Both the position numbers and the translations under genes were made by a program. A stretch of 64,000 nucleotides of DNA from an uncultured Saprospiraceae bacterium (GTDB lineage Bacteria > Bacteroidota > Bacteroidia > Chitinophagales > Saprospiraceae): positions 1-64,000 of the forward strand of contig CAKZQC010000021.1 of NCBI GenBank assembly GCA_937139495.1, given 5' to 3'. A model generated the notes under the pieces. That model did no database searches. It was not told where the DNA came from and was given only the letters and a program-made list of their open reading frames with translations. Shown here piece after piece: positions 1 to 7,411 of the stretch (the stretch's first letter is position 1; each line of letters starts with the position of its first letter).

Positions 1-99
1 TTAATTATTGCCACGCATTCTCCTGCAATATTAACAGAAGGTTGGTTTAATAAGGTATTTAATATTCAAGATTTGATGACTCCAACAATTCCTTCTTAA
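1..99 (+). CDS. AAA-family ATPase, C-terminal end (gene cut by the window edge)
   Basis: Only the last 32 residues are in the window. The open frame starts at base 1 and ends with TAA at 97-99. The segment IIATHSPAIL near its beginning is the D-loop/switch-histidine region typical of RecF/ABC-like AAA_15/AAA_21 ATPases. The next gene starts one base after the stop and has a DUF4435-like N-terminus, and this ATPase plus DUF4435 pairing is known from PARIS (AriA-AriB) and related defence loci. The family call is supported by the motif and context; the defence role is inferred and cannot be tested without the upstream sequence. Confidence 0.6.
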   Translation, partial: LIIATHSPAILTEGWFNKVFNIQDLMTPTIPS

Positions 100-100
100 A

Positions 101-268
101 ATGGCGACAGATATTGTAGAAAATTTTAACAGTAGTTATTGGAATGATGCCTCATTTTTGCTTCCCACAGGAAAGGCAAAACCGATACAAGTCTATGTAG
201 AAGCAGAAGAAGACATTGCGTTTTGGCGAAATGTACTACACCCTTATGAGCAACCCACTCAAAGGTAA
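101..268 (+). pseudogene. Truncated DUF4435-like protein (AriB-like), 55 aa
   Basis: This short frame begins with ATG one base after the ATPase stop and ends at TAA 266-268. Residues 31-46 (QVYVEAEEDIAFWRNV) match the start of DUF4435 proteins, a TOPRIM-like family usually of 250-350 residues. The reading frame stops soon after that motif, and the following sequence continues in other frames with no recognisable DUF4435 body. I read it as a broken gene: either a frameshift or a junction to unrelated sequence. An intact DUF4435 next to the ATPase would have formed a PARIS-type pair. Confidence 0.5.
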
Positions 269-599
269 TTTGGCACACAAGACATTTGAGCAGTTATTCA
301 AAGCAATTATCGAAACGAATAATGAGCATTGGAATAAAGAAAAAATAGAAGATTGGGTGGCAGAATATATACCAGGGTTGCTCGAAAGAGAAGGTGCGGT
401 ACTTCTGCTGTATGGACTAGAACCACAACGTTTGGGCTTCATTCAGACGGTGCAGCAAGCCGCTTGGGCATTGGTATCAATAACTACCTATTTTTTAAGC
501 CCTATAATAAATATTCCGTATCCTCCGACCAATGGATCAATCTACCTTCATAATAGCCAGTCGATCGATTCAAATAAGATAATTGAATTAACCTTTTAG
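269..599 (+). pseudogene. Degenerate coding-like sequence after the DUF4435 fragment
   Basis: Frame 3 is open here (its ORF begins at 216 with TTG and ends at 599). It gives a protein-like stretch, KGNLAHKTFEQLFKAI through EDWVAEYI, up to about position 390. Beyond that another frame looks equally plausible. I do not recognise a family. The 23 bases 480-502 are an exact copy of 2139-2161, which lie just upstream of another gene, so the segment probably contains a rearrangement junction. It is best treated as a chimeric remnant, not a functional gene. Confidence 0.3.
480..502. repeat. Partial copy of the intergenic repeat at 2139-2161
   Basis: Twenty-three bases starting ataactacct and ending ttaagccc are identical to the sequence immediately upstream of the 79-aa gene (start at 2140). 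The hairpin half found in the full copies at 903-966 and 2141-2206 is missing. This looks like a recombination or deletion boundary. Confidence 0.6.
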
Positions 600-900
600 C
601 ATAACTATTAAAGCTATGCACGGACATTGATAAATGTCTGTAAAATTTATACTTGTTAGCCCTACTCAGGCTAGCCCCATCTACGAACACATGATAATGT
701 TCGTGCTTTTCAGGTGATTCTAGGTGACCTTCGAATATTGTTATGTGTTGTACATCGGTGCATATTCCGTGATCTATTTGCTTAAAACGTTTTGTAAACG
801 CATTTGCATAAAATTGAATTTTTGTGCCTCTTTTCCACTTATTAGAGCTGACTATTGCTAATCTTTTATTAAAAAGAAATCCTTTGCAAAAAATTACCAT
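502..900 (-). CDS. Hypothetical protein, 132 aa
   Basis: An ATG at 898-900 opens a 132-residue frame ending at TAG 502-504. No signal peptide, membrane helix or known motif is evident. The middle is rich in His, Tyr and charged residues (HEHYHVFVDG near residue 67). The gene sits downstream of the PAPS-reductase-like gene on the same strand, separated by the hairpin repeat, so it may be the last gene of the element's leftward operon. Its upstream region is the same repeat that precedes the 79-aa gene. It could be a small phage or ICE accessory protein; the function is unknown. Confidence 0.5.
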   Translation of the reverse strand: MVIFCKGFLFNKRLAIVSSNKWKRGTKIQFYANAFTKRFKQIDHGICTDVQHITIFEGHLESPEKHEHYHVFVDGASLSRANKYKFYRHLSMSVHSFNSYAKRLIQLSYLNRSTGYYEGRLIHWSEDTEYLL

Positions 901-902
901 AA

Positions 903-966
903 TCTATATTTTTTAAGCCCCACCGCTCCACTCCTACAAGCAGGCGGTGGTGCGTTTTTATTTAAT
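903..966. repeat. Intergenic hairpin repeat, copy A
   Basis: The sequence ctatattttttaagcccc leads into a GC-rich hairpin (stem about 918-927 with 943-952) and ends with gcgtttttatttaat. It is closely similar to 2141-2206. On the + strand it resembles a rho-independent terminator (stem then T-run). The flanking genes are all on the - strand, where the stem is instead followed by ttaaaaaatag and then the start codon of the next gene. Confidence 0.7.
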
Positions 967-1904
967 CAAAATCCACAATATCCACTACTGCATCCCTCCG
1001 CTTCGATTTCATCAAAAACATGACTAGAAAACTCAGCATTTTTAATGGCTTCATAAGTTACATTGGTTTTGAATCGCCCCTTACCTAGTTGCTCAAAATC
1101 ACTAAAGGTTTGCATTTTTTGAGTGTGAGTTTCCCACATCTCTTTTAACAATGCAGGACTCCTATGGAAACAGCCTACGCAATTATTATACTTAGCAAAA
1201 GGGATACCTTTACCACTCCAATGATTTACCACATCTGATTTATCAATTCCATTAGAAAAAAGCGGAAATAATGGCTTTCGCCATTCCACTAACTCCCACT
1301 TATTTTGACCTCTTTTATTTTTACCAAAAGTCGTTTTATAAGTATTCAAACCTTGGGGTGTAGCTGAATCTAGCATTTTAGATATTCGTCTATGCTCACC
1401 AAACCGATAGCCTATATTCATAAATACAGGATTTGCATTAAACTCATTGTACCACCAATTAAAAATTGGTTCTATCTTTAGATAAGTTGTGCAATAGCGA
1501 CGATGTAGCGTAGGAAGCCAACCAAATTTTTTACGCAGCAACCCCTCATAAGTTAATCCAGTCACCCAATTTATTTTTTTACCAAAATGCTGCTCCAGCT
1601 CTAACATTGTATAAATAATAATGTCATCCTCTAGTGTTCCGATAAACTCAGTCCCTATCTTATCCGATACCAACTGTCGGATTTTTTTGTCAGGAAATAA
1701 GCAATCTTTATTCTCTGTTCGCACCAATGCAAATACAAGATGGTCAGCAGGAAACAAGGACTCAATCATAGCAGACGATTGTCCGCCACTTAGGCTCGTT
1801 ACCTTTTCTCTTATATAGTGATAATTAGAACTTTTTTGAATTTGCTTTTCCTTCGTTTTTACAATATTTCCAAACAAATCAGTTTGTTGTACATTCCCAC
1901 TCAT
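966..1904 (-). CDS. PAPS-reductase-like (PP-loop/adenine nucleotide alpha hydrolase) protein
   Basis: This 312-residue protein has the PP-loop SGGQSSA at residues 39-45, the ATP-pyrophosphatase signature of PAPS reductases, DndC and related enzymes. It also has a cysteine pair (C242, C245, in CVGC) and C-terminal C305 and C310, which could bind metal or an iron-sulphur cluster. Members of this family are common in phages and mobile elements of Bacteroidota, where substrates are mostly unknown; a role in DNA or tRNA thiolation is possible but unproven. Its start overlaps the 79-aa gene by 4 bases, so the two are translationally coupled. A true assimilatory reductase is unlikely because no sulphate-assimilation genes are nearby. 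Confidence 0.75.
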   Translation of the reverse strand: MSGNVQQTDLFGNIVKTKEKQIQKSSNYHYIREKVTSLSGGQSSAMIESLFPADHLVFALVRTENKDCLFPDKKIRQLVSDKIGTEFIGTLEDDIIIYTMLELEQHFGKKINWVTGLTYEGLLRKKFGWLPTLHRRYCTTYLKIEPIFNWWYNEFNANPVFMNIGYRFGEHRRISKMLDSATPQGLNTYKTTFGKNKRGQNKWELVEWRKPLFPLFSNGIDKSDVVNHWSGKGIPFAKYNNCVGCFHRSPALLKEMWETHTQKMQTFSDFEQLGKGRFKTNVTYEAIKNAEFSSHVFDEIEAEGCSSGYCGF

Positions 1905-2140
1905 GATTGATTATTTAGTAGTGCTTCAATTAAAATCCCAAAAAGACAAAAAAACCCAAGCACTAAGCTTGAAACAAAAACCAACATCGCAACGAAACCA
2001 GCAAGAAACTGCGACACCTTTTCGACTATTCCACGATTATCTGGAAATTCAGATAAATCTCTTTTCTTTTTTTCAATCTCTCGCTCTAGCTCTTCAATCT
2101 CTCGTTCAATCACCATCCTTTTTTCTATATTCGTTATCAT
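1901..2140 (-). CDS. Small coiled-coil membrane protein, 79 aa
   Basis: The first 35 residues form a very charged heptad-like helix (repeated ERE/EKK), followed by a hydrophobic stretch at about 46-72 long enough for one membrane span. The gene overlaps the next one by 4 bases (1901-1904), which suggests coupled translation with the PAPS-reductase-like protein. The hairpin repeat lies directly upstream of its ATG. Possible roles include a membrane tether or a small phage-type regulatory peptide. No family is recognised. Confidence 0.55.
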   Translation of the reverse strand: MITNIEKRMVIEREIEELEREIEKKKRDLSEFPDNRGIVEKVSQFLAGFVAMLVFVSSLVLGFFCLFGILIEALLNNQS

Positions 2141-2206
2141 AACTACCTATTTTTTAAGCCCCACCGCTCCCCTCCTACGAGTAGGCGGTGGGGGCGTTTT
2201 ATTTAA
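2141..2206. repeat. Intergenic hairpin repeat, copy B
   Basis: The sequence aactacctattttttaagcccc is followed by a strong hairpin (left arm gccccaccgc at 2158-2167, right arm gcggtgggggc at about 2184-2194) and then gttttatttaat. It matches copy A at 903-966 over almost its whole length. It separates the four-helix membrane protein gene from the 79-aa gene. Confidence 0.7.
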
Positions 2207-2208
2207 TA

Positions 2209-3375
2209 CTAAACCGTCGATTTTTTGCGGTATTCTTTCTTGCAAATTTTTGTACAATGCTTATGATTGTGAGCGTTAGCGACAAACATACTCCCACAAT
2301 TGGCACACTTGACCAAGTCGCCAACCTTTTGGCGATGGTTCGACGAACTGCTTGTATTTATAGGCTGTTGGAGCAAATTCTCGTCCGTCGAACCGTCGGT
2401 GGCATCGGGTGGATTGCTCGACGAACCACCGCCGAACTTAAAACCAATCGGCGTTACATTTTGGACGCTTGGTGCTGCTGTGCCTTGATTGAAAAACACC
2501 GAATTTGCGTTATCTACATGACTGTTACTGAATTGCTCTTTTCGTTCTTTTCTACACTCATTATAATACCACCACGAGCAAGCCATGGAGAACAAAAACA
2601 CCAACTCAAAGCCTATTGCTGTTATGACTAATTTTTGTTTTAGTCCTTCTCTTTTTTGGGTGGTGTCGGCGGTTGCTTTTTCGTTATCTACTAGGGCAGT
2701 AGATAGCAACGCTTTGTTTTGAACGTCTAACTCTTTCAATGCTTCGCTTTGCTCTATCTCTAGTGCTTTGATGTCGTTATTGTGAGCCTTAATAACTGCA
2801 CCGTCTTCCTTTGATAGGCGACCGCCCCATTGACGAGACGTTGCCCAGTTGTCTCTCATTTTTTGCACCGCAGCTATACGCTGTCCAAAATCCGCTTTTA
2901 TCGCATCGGGCGAAGTAGGAGTAGGTACTTGATAGATGGGATCAGGCAACAAGATACTAGGCAATATTTTAGCTCCCTGAGCAGATATGTAAATACTAGC
3001 AGATACGGCAACTATTCCCAGTATTGCGGGAAAATGCTCCACCTCTTTATATTGAAACGCCCCTTTAAATACGTCCTCCATGCTATTTCGTTTGATTAGC
3101 TCTATAAACAAAACTGCCACAATAGCCACCACTCCACGCAGTAGCATTGGCATACCCTCAAACAAAAAGGATAACATCGTGAATGCTGTTATTAAGCTGG
3201 CGATTTGGGCGACATACCCAACGCCCAAAAAGGCGATATTTGCCAACCTAAAGCGGTCAGCGAAGCTTTTATGCTCAAACTTCTTCTCAAGCGTTCTATC
3301 GAGCGTTTGACGCAGAATTTCGATGTTTTTATTTTTTCTTATCCGTGCAAACGGATTTCCTACTACATTTTTCAT
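2209..3375 (-). CDS. Multi-pass membrane protein with coiled coil and C-terminal zinc knuckle, 388 aa
   Basis: Hydrophobic segments at about residues 47-72, 78-95, 116-134 and 249-268 suggest four membrane helices. Between the third and fourth lies a charged helical region (160-245) of probable coiled coil. The C-terminal tail is Ser/Asn/Pro-rich and ends with C357-x2-C360 ... C374-x3-C378, a small zinc-binding motif. The architecture (membrane helices, coiled coil, cytosolic zinc finger) fits a membrane-anchored nucleic-acid or partner-binding protein. I do not recognise a named family. It lies in the same leftward operon as the primase/VirE-like gene, so it probably belongs to the mobile element. 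A transfer or replication-anchoring role is speculation. Confidence 0.6.
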   Translation of the reverse strand: MKNVVGNPFARIRKNKNIEILRQTLDRTLEKKFEHKSFADRFRLANIAFLGVGYVAQIASLITAFTMLSFLFEGMPMLLRGVVAIVAVLFIELIKRNSMEDVFKGAFQYKEVEHFPAILGIVAVSASIYISAQGAKILPSILLPDPIYQVPTPTSPDAIKADFGQRIAAVQKMRDNWATSRQWGGRLSKEDGAVIKAHNNDIKALEIEQSEALKELDVQNKALLSTALVDNEKATADTTQKREGLKQKLVITAIGFELVFLFSMACSWWYYNECRKERKEQFSNSHVDNANSVFFNQGTAAPSVQNVTPIGFKFGGGSSSNPPDATDGSTDENLLQQPINTSSSSNHRQKVGDLVKCANCGSMFVANAHNHKHCTKICKKEYRKKSTV

Positions 3376-3448
3376 AATTTTACGGATTACATTTTTCAGG
3401 GGGTAGGGTAGTTAGAGCTATTCTGCCCCCGTTTTGATGGATTGAATT

Positions 3449-3700
3449 TTATTTCGTTCTATTGATTAGCAATACCAAATACATAGTTTTTTCTTCTTGG
3501 CGCAACACCTTGTACACCCACCGCTCTATTGTCTTTCCTGTCGGCTTTAGTTTCTTGCTGTCATACTCCAGCAGTAGGAGTGTATCTCCTCGCTCGTACT
3601 TACCTGCTGGCACTTTAATTTGTCCAGCTCCAGCTACTAGCTGCGGAAAATCCAAACTACTGACATTGATACGATGTACCTTTTCTTTTTTGCCTATCAT
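3449..3700 (-). CDS. Small ASCH/DUF3850-like protein, 83 aa
   Basis: The segment GKYERGDTLLLLEYDSKK, at about residues 33-50, resembles the core of DUF3850/ASCH proteins, where a strand carrying GD.L.L.E.D precedes a conserved strand. Such proteins are small RNA-binding beta barrels often carried by phages and integrative elements. The match is partial: the N-terminal portion is atypical. The gene overlaps the next one (3697-3957) by 4 bases and lies in the element operon. The family assignment is tentative. Confidence 0.45.
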   Translation of the reverse strand: MIGKKEKVHRINVSSLDFPQLVAGAGQIKVPAGKYERGDTLLLLEYDSKKLKPTGKTIERWVYKVLRQEEKTMYLVLLINRTK

Positions 3701-3957
3701 GCTTTTATTGTTTTGAAGGTTATGTTTATTTCATCCTGCTGCTCCAGCATCATTTCAGCTGTACCGATGGGGTCATCCAATCCTTTTTTTAAGGCTTCTA
3801 CATTTTCTAGCGTAGGCGTTATGTAGGTTATTTTTTTTGTTTTGGGGTCGGTTGCTGCTAGCACCCAGTTCTCATCCCAATAAATAGCATTTTGAACCGC
3901 TTCTAAAAATTCAGCAGGTTTGACTTGCTCCAACTCGTACTCTCTTTTTTTGCTCAT
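3697..3957 (-). CDS. Hypothetical protein, 86 aa
   Basis: This small acidic cytosolic protein begins with MSKKREYELEQ. It has no motif I recognise. It is the gene directly downstream of the primase/VirE-like gene (6-base gap) and overlaps the following 83-aa gene by 4 bases, so it is clearly part of the same transcript. A small accessory factor of element replication is a reasonable guess only. Confidence 0.5.
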   Translation of the reverse strand: MSKKREYELEQVKPAEFLEAVQNAIYWDENWVLAATDPKTKKITYITPTLENVEALKKGLDDPIGTAEMMLEQQDEINITFKTIKA

Positions 3958-3963
3958 AATAGT

Positions 3964-6258
3964 TTAGTTTGTTATAGTTTCTTCTTTTGATTCCTCCAGC
4001 GTGCCTGTTTGTCCTCCCAACTTCGTACTCCAAAATCTAGCACGTCTATTATCTGTTGGTCTTGTTACATCTCGTTGTTTAAACTCTAGCAACTTCATAG
4101 CTGATCCCACTAAGCGCACCGTTAGGTCTTTCGGCTTGAAGCGTTTATTTATTTTCTCCAATATTTCCGCAGATGTAAATAGATGTTCCGTTTCAGTAGG
4201 GTGGGCGATTGCTTGGTCATACGGATGAAATAATTCATTGATAAAGTGATGGACATCGTCAATCCTTTTGAACTGCTTTTTATAGGCATCTAATTCTGCA
4301 TTTTCGGTCTTGGTTGGTAGATAATACCAACCCTCTTTGTATAGCTGGTAAGCCTGCCCCCAAGCTTTTGCTATATCTAAACTTGATACTTTATTTCGGT
4401 CTATTTTTTCAGTTACCTGAAACGGCAAAAAACGTCTATTGCCTGTATCGTCATAAAGTATCCCTATATCATTGGCTGTTCCGCATATATTGGCAACACG
4501 TGGAGCAAATTCGCTACTCTTATCATAATGCCAGCGTTCCTTTACTTTCGGCAACGTGATAAAGCTTTTGAGCTGCTCCAGCTCTTTCTTATCTTCCAAT
4601 ACAGACAATTGCTCATCTAGCACGACCAAAAAAGTATCTGCCAACATGATTGTACTATCTTTATTTTTGAAATTGACGTGTCCTGTAAATGTATAATCAC
4701 TATCAAACAAGCTTGACCAAAACTCGGTCTTTCCAAATCCTTGTTCAGGAGATAGCAACAACAAGCATTGATGATTAGTACAATGTCTTTCCACATACAC
4801 ATTGGCGACACTCGCAACCATCCACTTTTTGAATATTCGTTGCCAAAGTCCTTTTTCTGCACTTGTTTTTACTATACTTGCTAGCTTATCTATATAGTCG
4901 GTTTTATCGCCTTCTTTTAGTTTACCAGCGAAGTTCTCAAAGTGAGATTTTAACGGATTTTCTTGCTTACTGAAATGAGAAAGTACAATACTTTCTATTT
5001 GCGGTGCTGATGTCAATACACCTGCCTTGCCTAGTGCTAAGACAATAGAGTTGTATTCGATTTTATTTATCTTTCTCCATTGTTTCCAGCCATTTTCTCC
5101 TAGCTGTCTATATTCCTCTTGCTTTTTTAGTGTATTGATACGAAATTCAAAATACATTGCTAGTGTATCCTCCAACCGTTGACGATGATTTAATTTTGCT
5201 CGTATCGCCTTTGGCAAATCGCCCCACTCATCAATTTGCATTTTAGGAATATCAATAATGCCATTATCTAGCTTATGCTCTTGATAAAGCTTTATTTCTG
5301 TTTCTTGGGGTGGGGCAGCAGGTGTGGGCGTGGCTTGTTTCTTTTTACCTTTCGGGCGATTTACTTTCGCCCATTCCTGATACAGTCCAAACGGCTGTTG
5401 GTTATTACTATAAATATTATTGACCAACTGGGCCACCTTATCAACTTGACAATCTGCCGTCAAAAAATTATCATCAATAAAAGCCAAACAATCACTTTCT
5501 GCTATTCCATAATTATAGCATTCTACCGAAAAGGATTTGATATAATTGTGACGTTGTCCTTCTACATAATAAAGCGACCTTGTTTCCATTCTAGCCAATG
5601 CCTTAGCCAAATATTCGCCCGTGCTACCAGCTTCAATTTTTGCATCAAAATTGATAGTAGGTTTTATTTGTTCCTCTCGTACAACTGGTACAAAACCAAA
5701 TACACGAGCTTTTTTATTGAGGTACAAATCTGCATCACTAGAGAGATAGCACAAACGATTGATATTGCAACCGCTAGAATCGTGCTGCTCCATCAATACC
5801 TCATCATAGTGAGCTGCGACCGACTTATAACAATCAAAGTGATTTTTGTGGTTGTTGTTATTGGTCTGAACAAACACCTTGAACCCTTTGCCACTAGGCG
5901 ACACAAATGCTGCCAAGGTATAAGGAATTTGTCGGCAACGTTCTATCATTTTACAGACCTTATCCGTTGTGAAACCATCATAATCTAGTCCGACTATTCC
6001 GTTATATTTCTTTAATCCTTTTTTCTCGGGTGGACCATATCCTTTTGCTCCTTTATTCTCCAAGAATGTACCCGATATAGTAAAACAGGGCAGCTCGACC
6101 TTGGCAGCCTGATACTTCTTTTTGTCCTGCTTCAGTAGCTCACGCAATCGCATAATTTGAGCGATATGAACACCTTTTTTGATGTCCGCAAAGATTTGAT
6201 ACAAATCTTTGTCGCTGTCCAATCGTCCGAATGTTTTTCTAAATAATGATACTTGCAT
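3964..6258 (-). CDS. Primase-helicase of an integrative element: BT4734/VirE N-terminal domain plus VirE-type P-loop ATPase
   Basis: This 764-residue protein has two recognisable parts. Residues about 1-200 resemble the BT4734-like/VirE N-terminal domain, with LDYDG at 91-95 and VSPSGKGFKVFV at 119-130, the pattern of archaeo-eukaryotic primase-like domains. Residues about 380-764 are a virulence-associated-E ATPase with a Walker A motif (SPEQGFGKT, 503-511), a Walker B motif (VVLDEQ, 545-550) and a downstream NRRFLPF arginine-finger-like motif. A proline/glutamine-rich linker joins them near residue 310. Such proteins replicate mobile elements and prophages in Bacteroidota. It heads the leftward operon, with the HTH regulator gene just upstream. 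It is strong evidence that this region is a mobile element. Confidence 0.85.
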   Translation of the reverse strand: MQVSLFRKTFGRLDSDKDLYQIFADIKKGVHIAQIMRLRELLKQDKKKYQAAKVELPCFTISGTFLENKGAKGYGPPEKKGLKKYNGIVGLDYDGFTTDKVCKMIERCRQIPYTLAAFVSPSGKGFKVFVQTNNNNHKNHFDCYKSVAAHYDEVLMEQHDSSGCNINRLCYLSSDADLYLNKKARVFGFVPVVREEQIKPTINFDAKIEAGSTGEYLAKALARMETRSLYYVEGQRHNYIKSFSVECYNYGIAESDCLAFIDDNFLTADCQVDKVAQLVNNIYSNNQQPFGLYQEWAKVNRPKGKKKQATPTPAAPPQETEIKLYQEHKLDNGIIDIPKMQIDEWGDLPKAIRAKLNHRQRLEDTLAMYFEFRINTLKKQEEYRQLGENGWKQWRKINKIEYNSIVLALGKAGVLTSAPQIESIVLSHFSKQENPLKSHFENFAGKLKEGDKTDYIDKLASIVKTSAEKGLWQRIFKKWMVASVANVYVERHCTNHQCLLLLSPEQGFGKTEFWSSLFDSDYTFTGHVNFKNKDSTIMLADTFLVVLDEQLSVLEDKKELEQLKSFITLPKVKERWHYDKSSEFAPRVANICGTANDIGILYDDTGNRRFLPFQVTEKIDRNKVSSLDIAKAWGQAYQLYKEGWYYLPTKTENAELDAYKKQFKRIDDVHHFINELFHPYDQAIAHPTETEHLFTSAEILEKINKRFKPKDLTVRLVGSAMKLLEFKQRDVTRPTDNRRARFWSTKLGGQTGTLEESKEETITN

Positions 6259-6310
6259 TTTTGGGGAATTTTATTCTAAAAATATCTTTCTGTACTCCTT
6301 TGCTATTTGC

Positions 6311-6652
6311 TTACAAACCATTTGGTATAGACAAGCTTCTAGTATTTATCCTTTTGTATTCACGGGCCGTAACTCTATCCATGCCAGCTTCAAACCATTC
6401 AGCCAAAAAATAAGGCTCGACATCCAACGCTCGAGCGAAAAACTGCAACACTTCCAAAGGCATTGTTTGCGGTGTTCTGAGGTACTTCTGTACAGTAGGA
6501 GCGGATAAGCCTAGTTTGACCGTCAAATTATTATAAACAGTTGTTGGCAACGTACTTTCGCAATACTCTTTAAAAGATTTACCGTTAATAACTTCTGATT
6601 TTATTGTTTTTGGATACATTTTTGATTTGTTTTTATACTTATAACTAGACAT
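6311..6652 (-). CDS. HTH-containing regulator-like protein
   Basis: The frame is open back to 6766 (151 aa), but the upstream residues look like untranslated sequence. I prefer the ATG at 6650-6652, giving 113 aa. Residues LTVKLGLSAPTVQKYLRT resemble a helix-turn-helix, followed by a helical segment (PLEVLQFFARALDVEP) typical of Cro/C1-like phage regulators. It is transcribed away from the other HTH gene at 6931, so the two share the intergenic region 6653-6930 and may act as a bistable switch. Start choice and family are tentative. Confidence 0.55.
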   Translation of the reverse strand: MSSYKYKNKSKMYPKTIKSEVINGKSFKEYCESTLPTTVYNNLTVKLGLSAPTVQKYLRTPQTMPLEVLQFFARALDVEPYFLAEWFEAGMDRVTAREYKRINTRSLSIPNGL

Positions 6653-6804
6653 AGCAATACCGTTACCGTTTTTGCGGATTCCTAGCTCAATAATAAAATT
6701 TGCTTGATGTGGGGAAGTATGGAGGAGCTGTTGCCCCTCCATTTGTTCACACTCCAAATTCCCCAATTAGTTTTGTGAAAACTCGTTTAAAAAAATACTT
6801 TTTG

Positions 6805-6930
6805 CTATTTTGCAAATTCGTTTTTGCAAATACAAAAAATGCTTTTTCCCTAACGACTTCACAAACATAATCCTTTTTACTTAAAAAACAAAGCAAAACG
6901 GATAAAAATCACTTTTACTTAAAAAAAGTT
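6805..6930. promoter_or_regulatory. Candidate operator region between divergent HTH genes
   Basis: The A/T-rich spacer has direct repeats: tttacttaaaaaa occurs at about 6876-6888 and again at 6914-6926, the second inside the near-palindrome acttttacttaaaaaaagt (6911-6929). The pair tgcaaattcg and tttttgcaaata at 6811-6832 repeats ttgcaaat. Such repeats beside two divergent HTH genes are typical operators. No binding data can be read from the sequence. Confidence 0.4.
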
Positions 6931-7365
6931 ATGAGTATAGCCCAACGAATTAAATCATACAGAACGACATATTTTAAAACGGCGAAGGCATTAGCCGAAA
7001 AAATCAATGTTTCAAGCTCAGCTATATCACAAGCTGAAAAAGGACAAAGCCTACCTAGTGCAGTATTATTAAAACCGCTTTCAGACTTAGGTGTGAGTAT
7101 TGATTGGATAATGACAGGAGAGGGTACTATGATGAGAGATAGCTCTAAAAAAAATATAGACAATAGGACTATCAATGCAAATGGCGATGGTAATACAAAT
7201 AACTGCAACACTAGCCATAATACCAATAAAAAAGGGTCAAATTTCGACGTTCATGCTGAATTAATACAATTGCAAAAGGAAAAAATAACAAGGCTAGAAA
7301 AGGCACTAAAAGCAGCAACAGACGAAAATAAGCGATTGCAACAGCTGCTGAATAACAAATCATAA
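6931..7365 (+). CDS. XRE-family HTH repressor-like protein with C-terminal coiled coil
   Basis: This 144-residue protein has an N-terminal XRE helix-turn-helix (about residues 15-60, AKALAEKINVSSSAISQAEKG), then WIMTGEGTM, a motif common in Bacteroidota phage-type repressors. An Asn/Thr-rich linker follows, then a coiled coil (residues about 105-140, rich in Lys, Glu and Leu). It is divergent from the HTH gene ending at 6311, with repeats between them. It most likely represses the element operon or its own promoter. No peptidase domain (LexA/CI-type) is present, so induction would have to work another way. Confidence 0.75.
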   Translation: MSIAQRIKSYRTTYFKTAKALAEKINVSSSAISQAEKGQSLPSAVLLKPLSDLGVSIDWIMTGEGTMMRDSSKKNIDNRTINANGDGNTNNCNTSHNTNKKGSNFDVHAELIQLQKEKITRLEKALKAATDENKRLQQLLNNKS

Positions 7366-7411
7366 ATACCACCTACGTAAACAATTAATTCATTTATAAA
7401 TATTTAACATT

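Noticed and set aside
5275..5988. Long + strand ORF (237 aa) inside the primase/VirE gene
   Set aside because: Antisense shadow of the strongly supported 764-aa protein.
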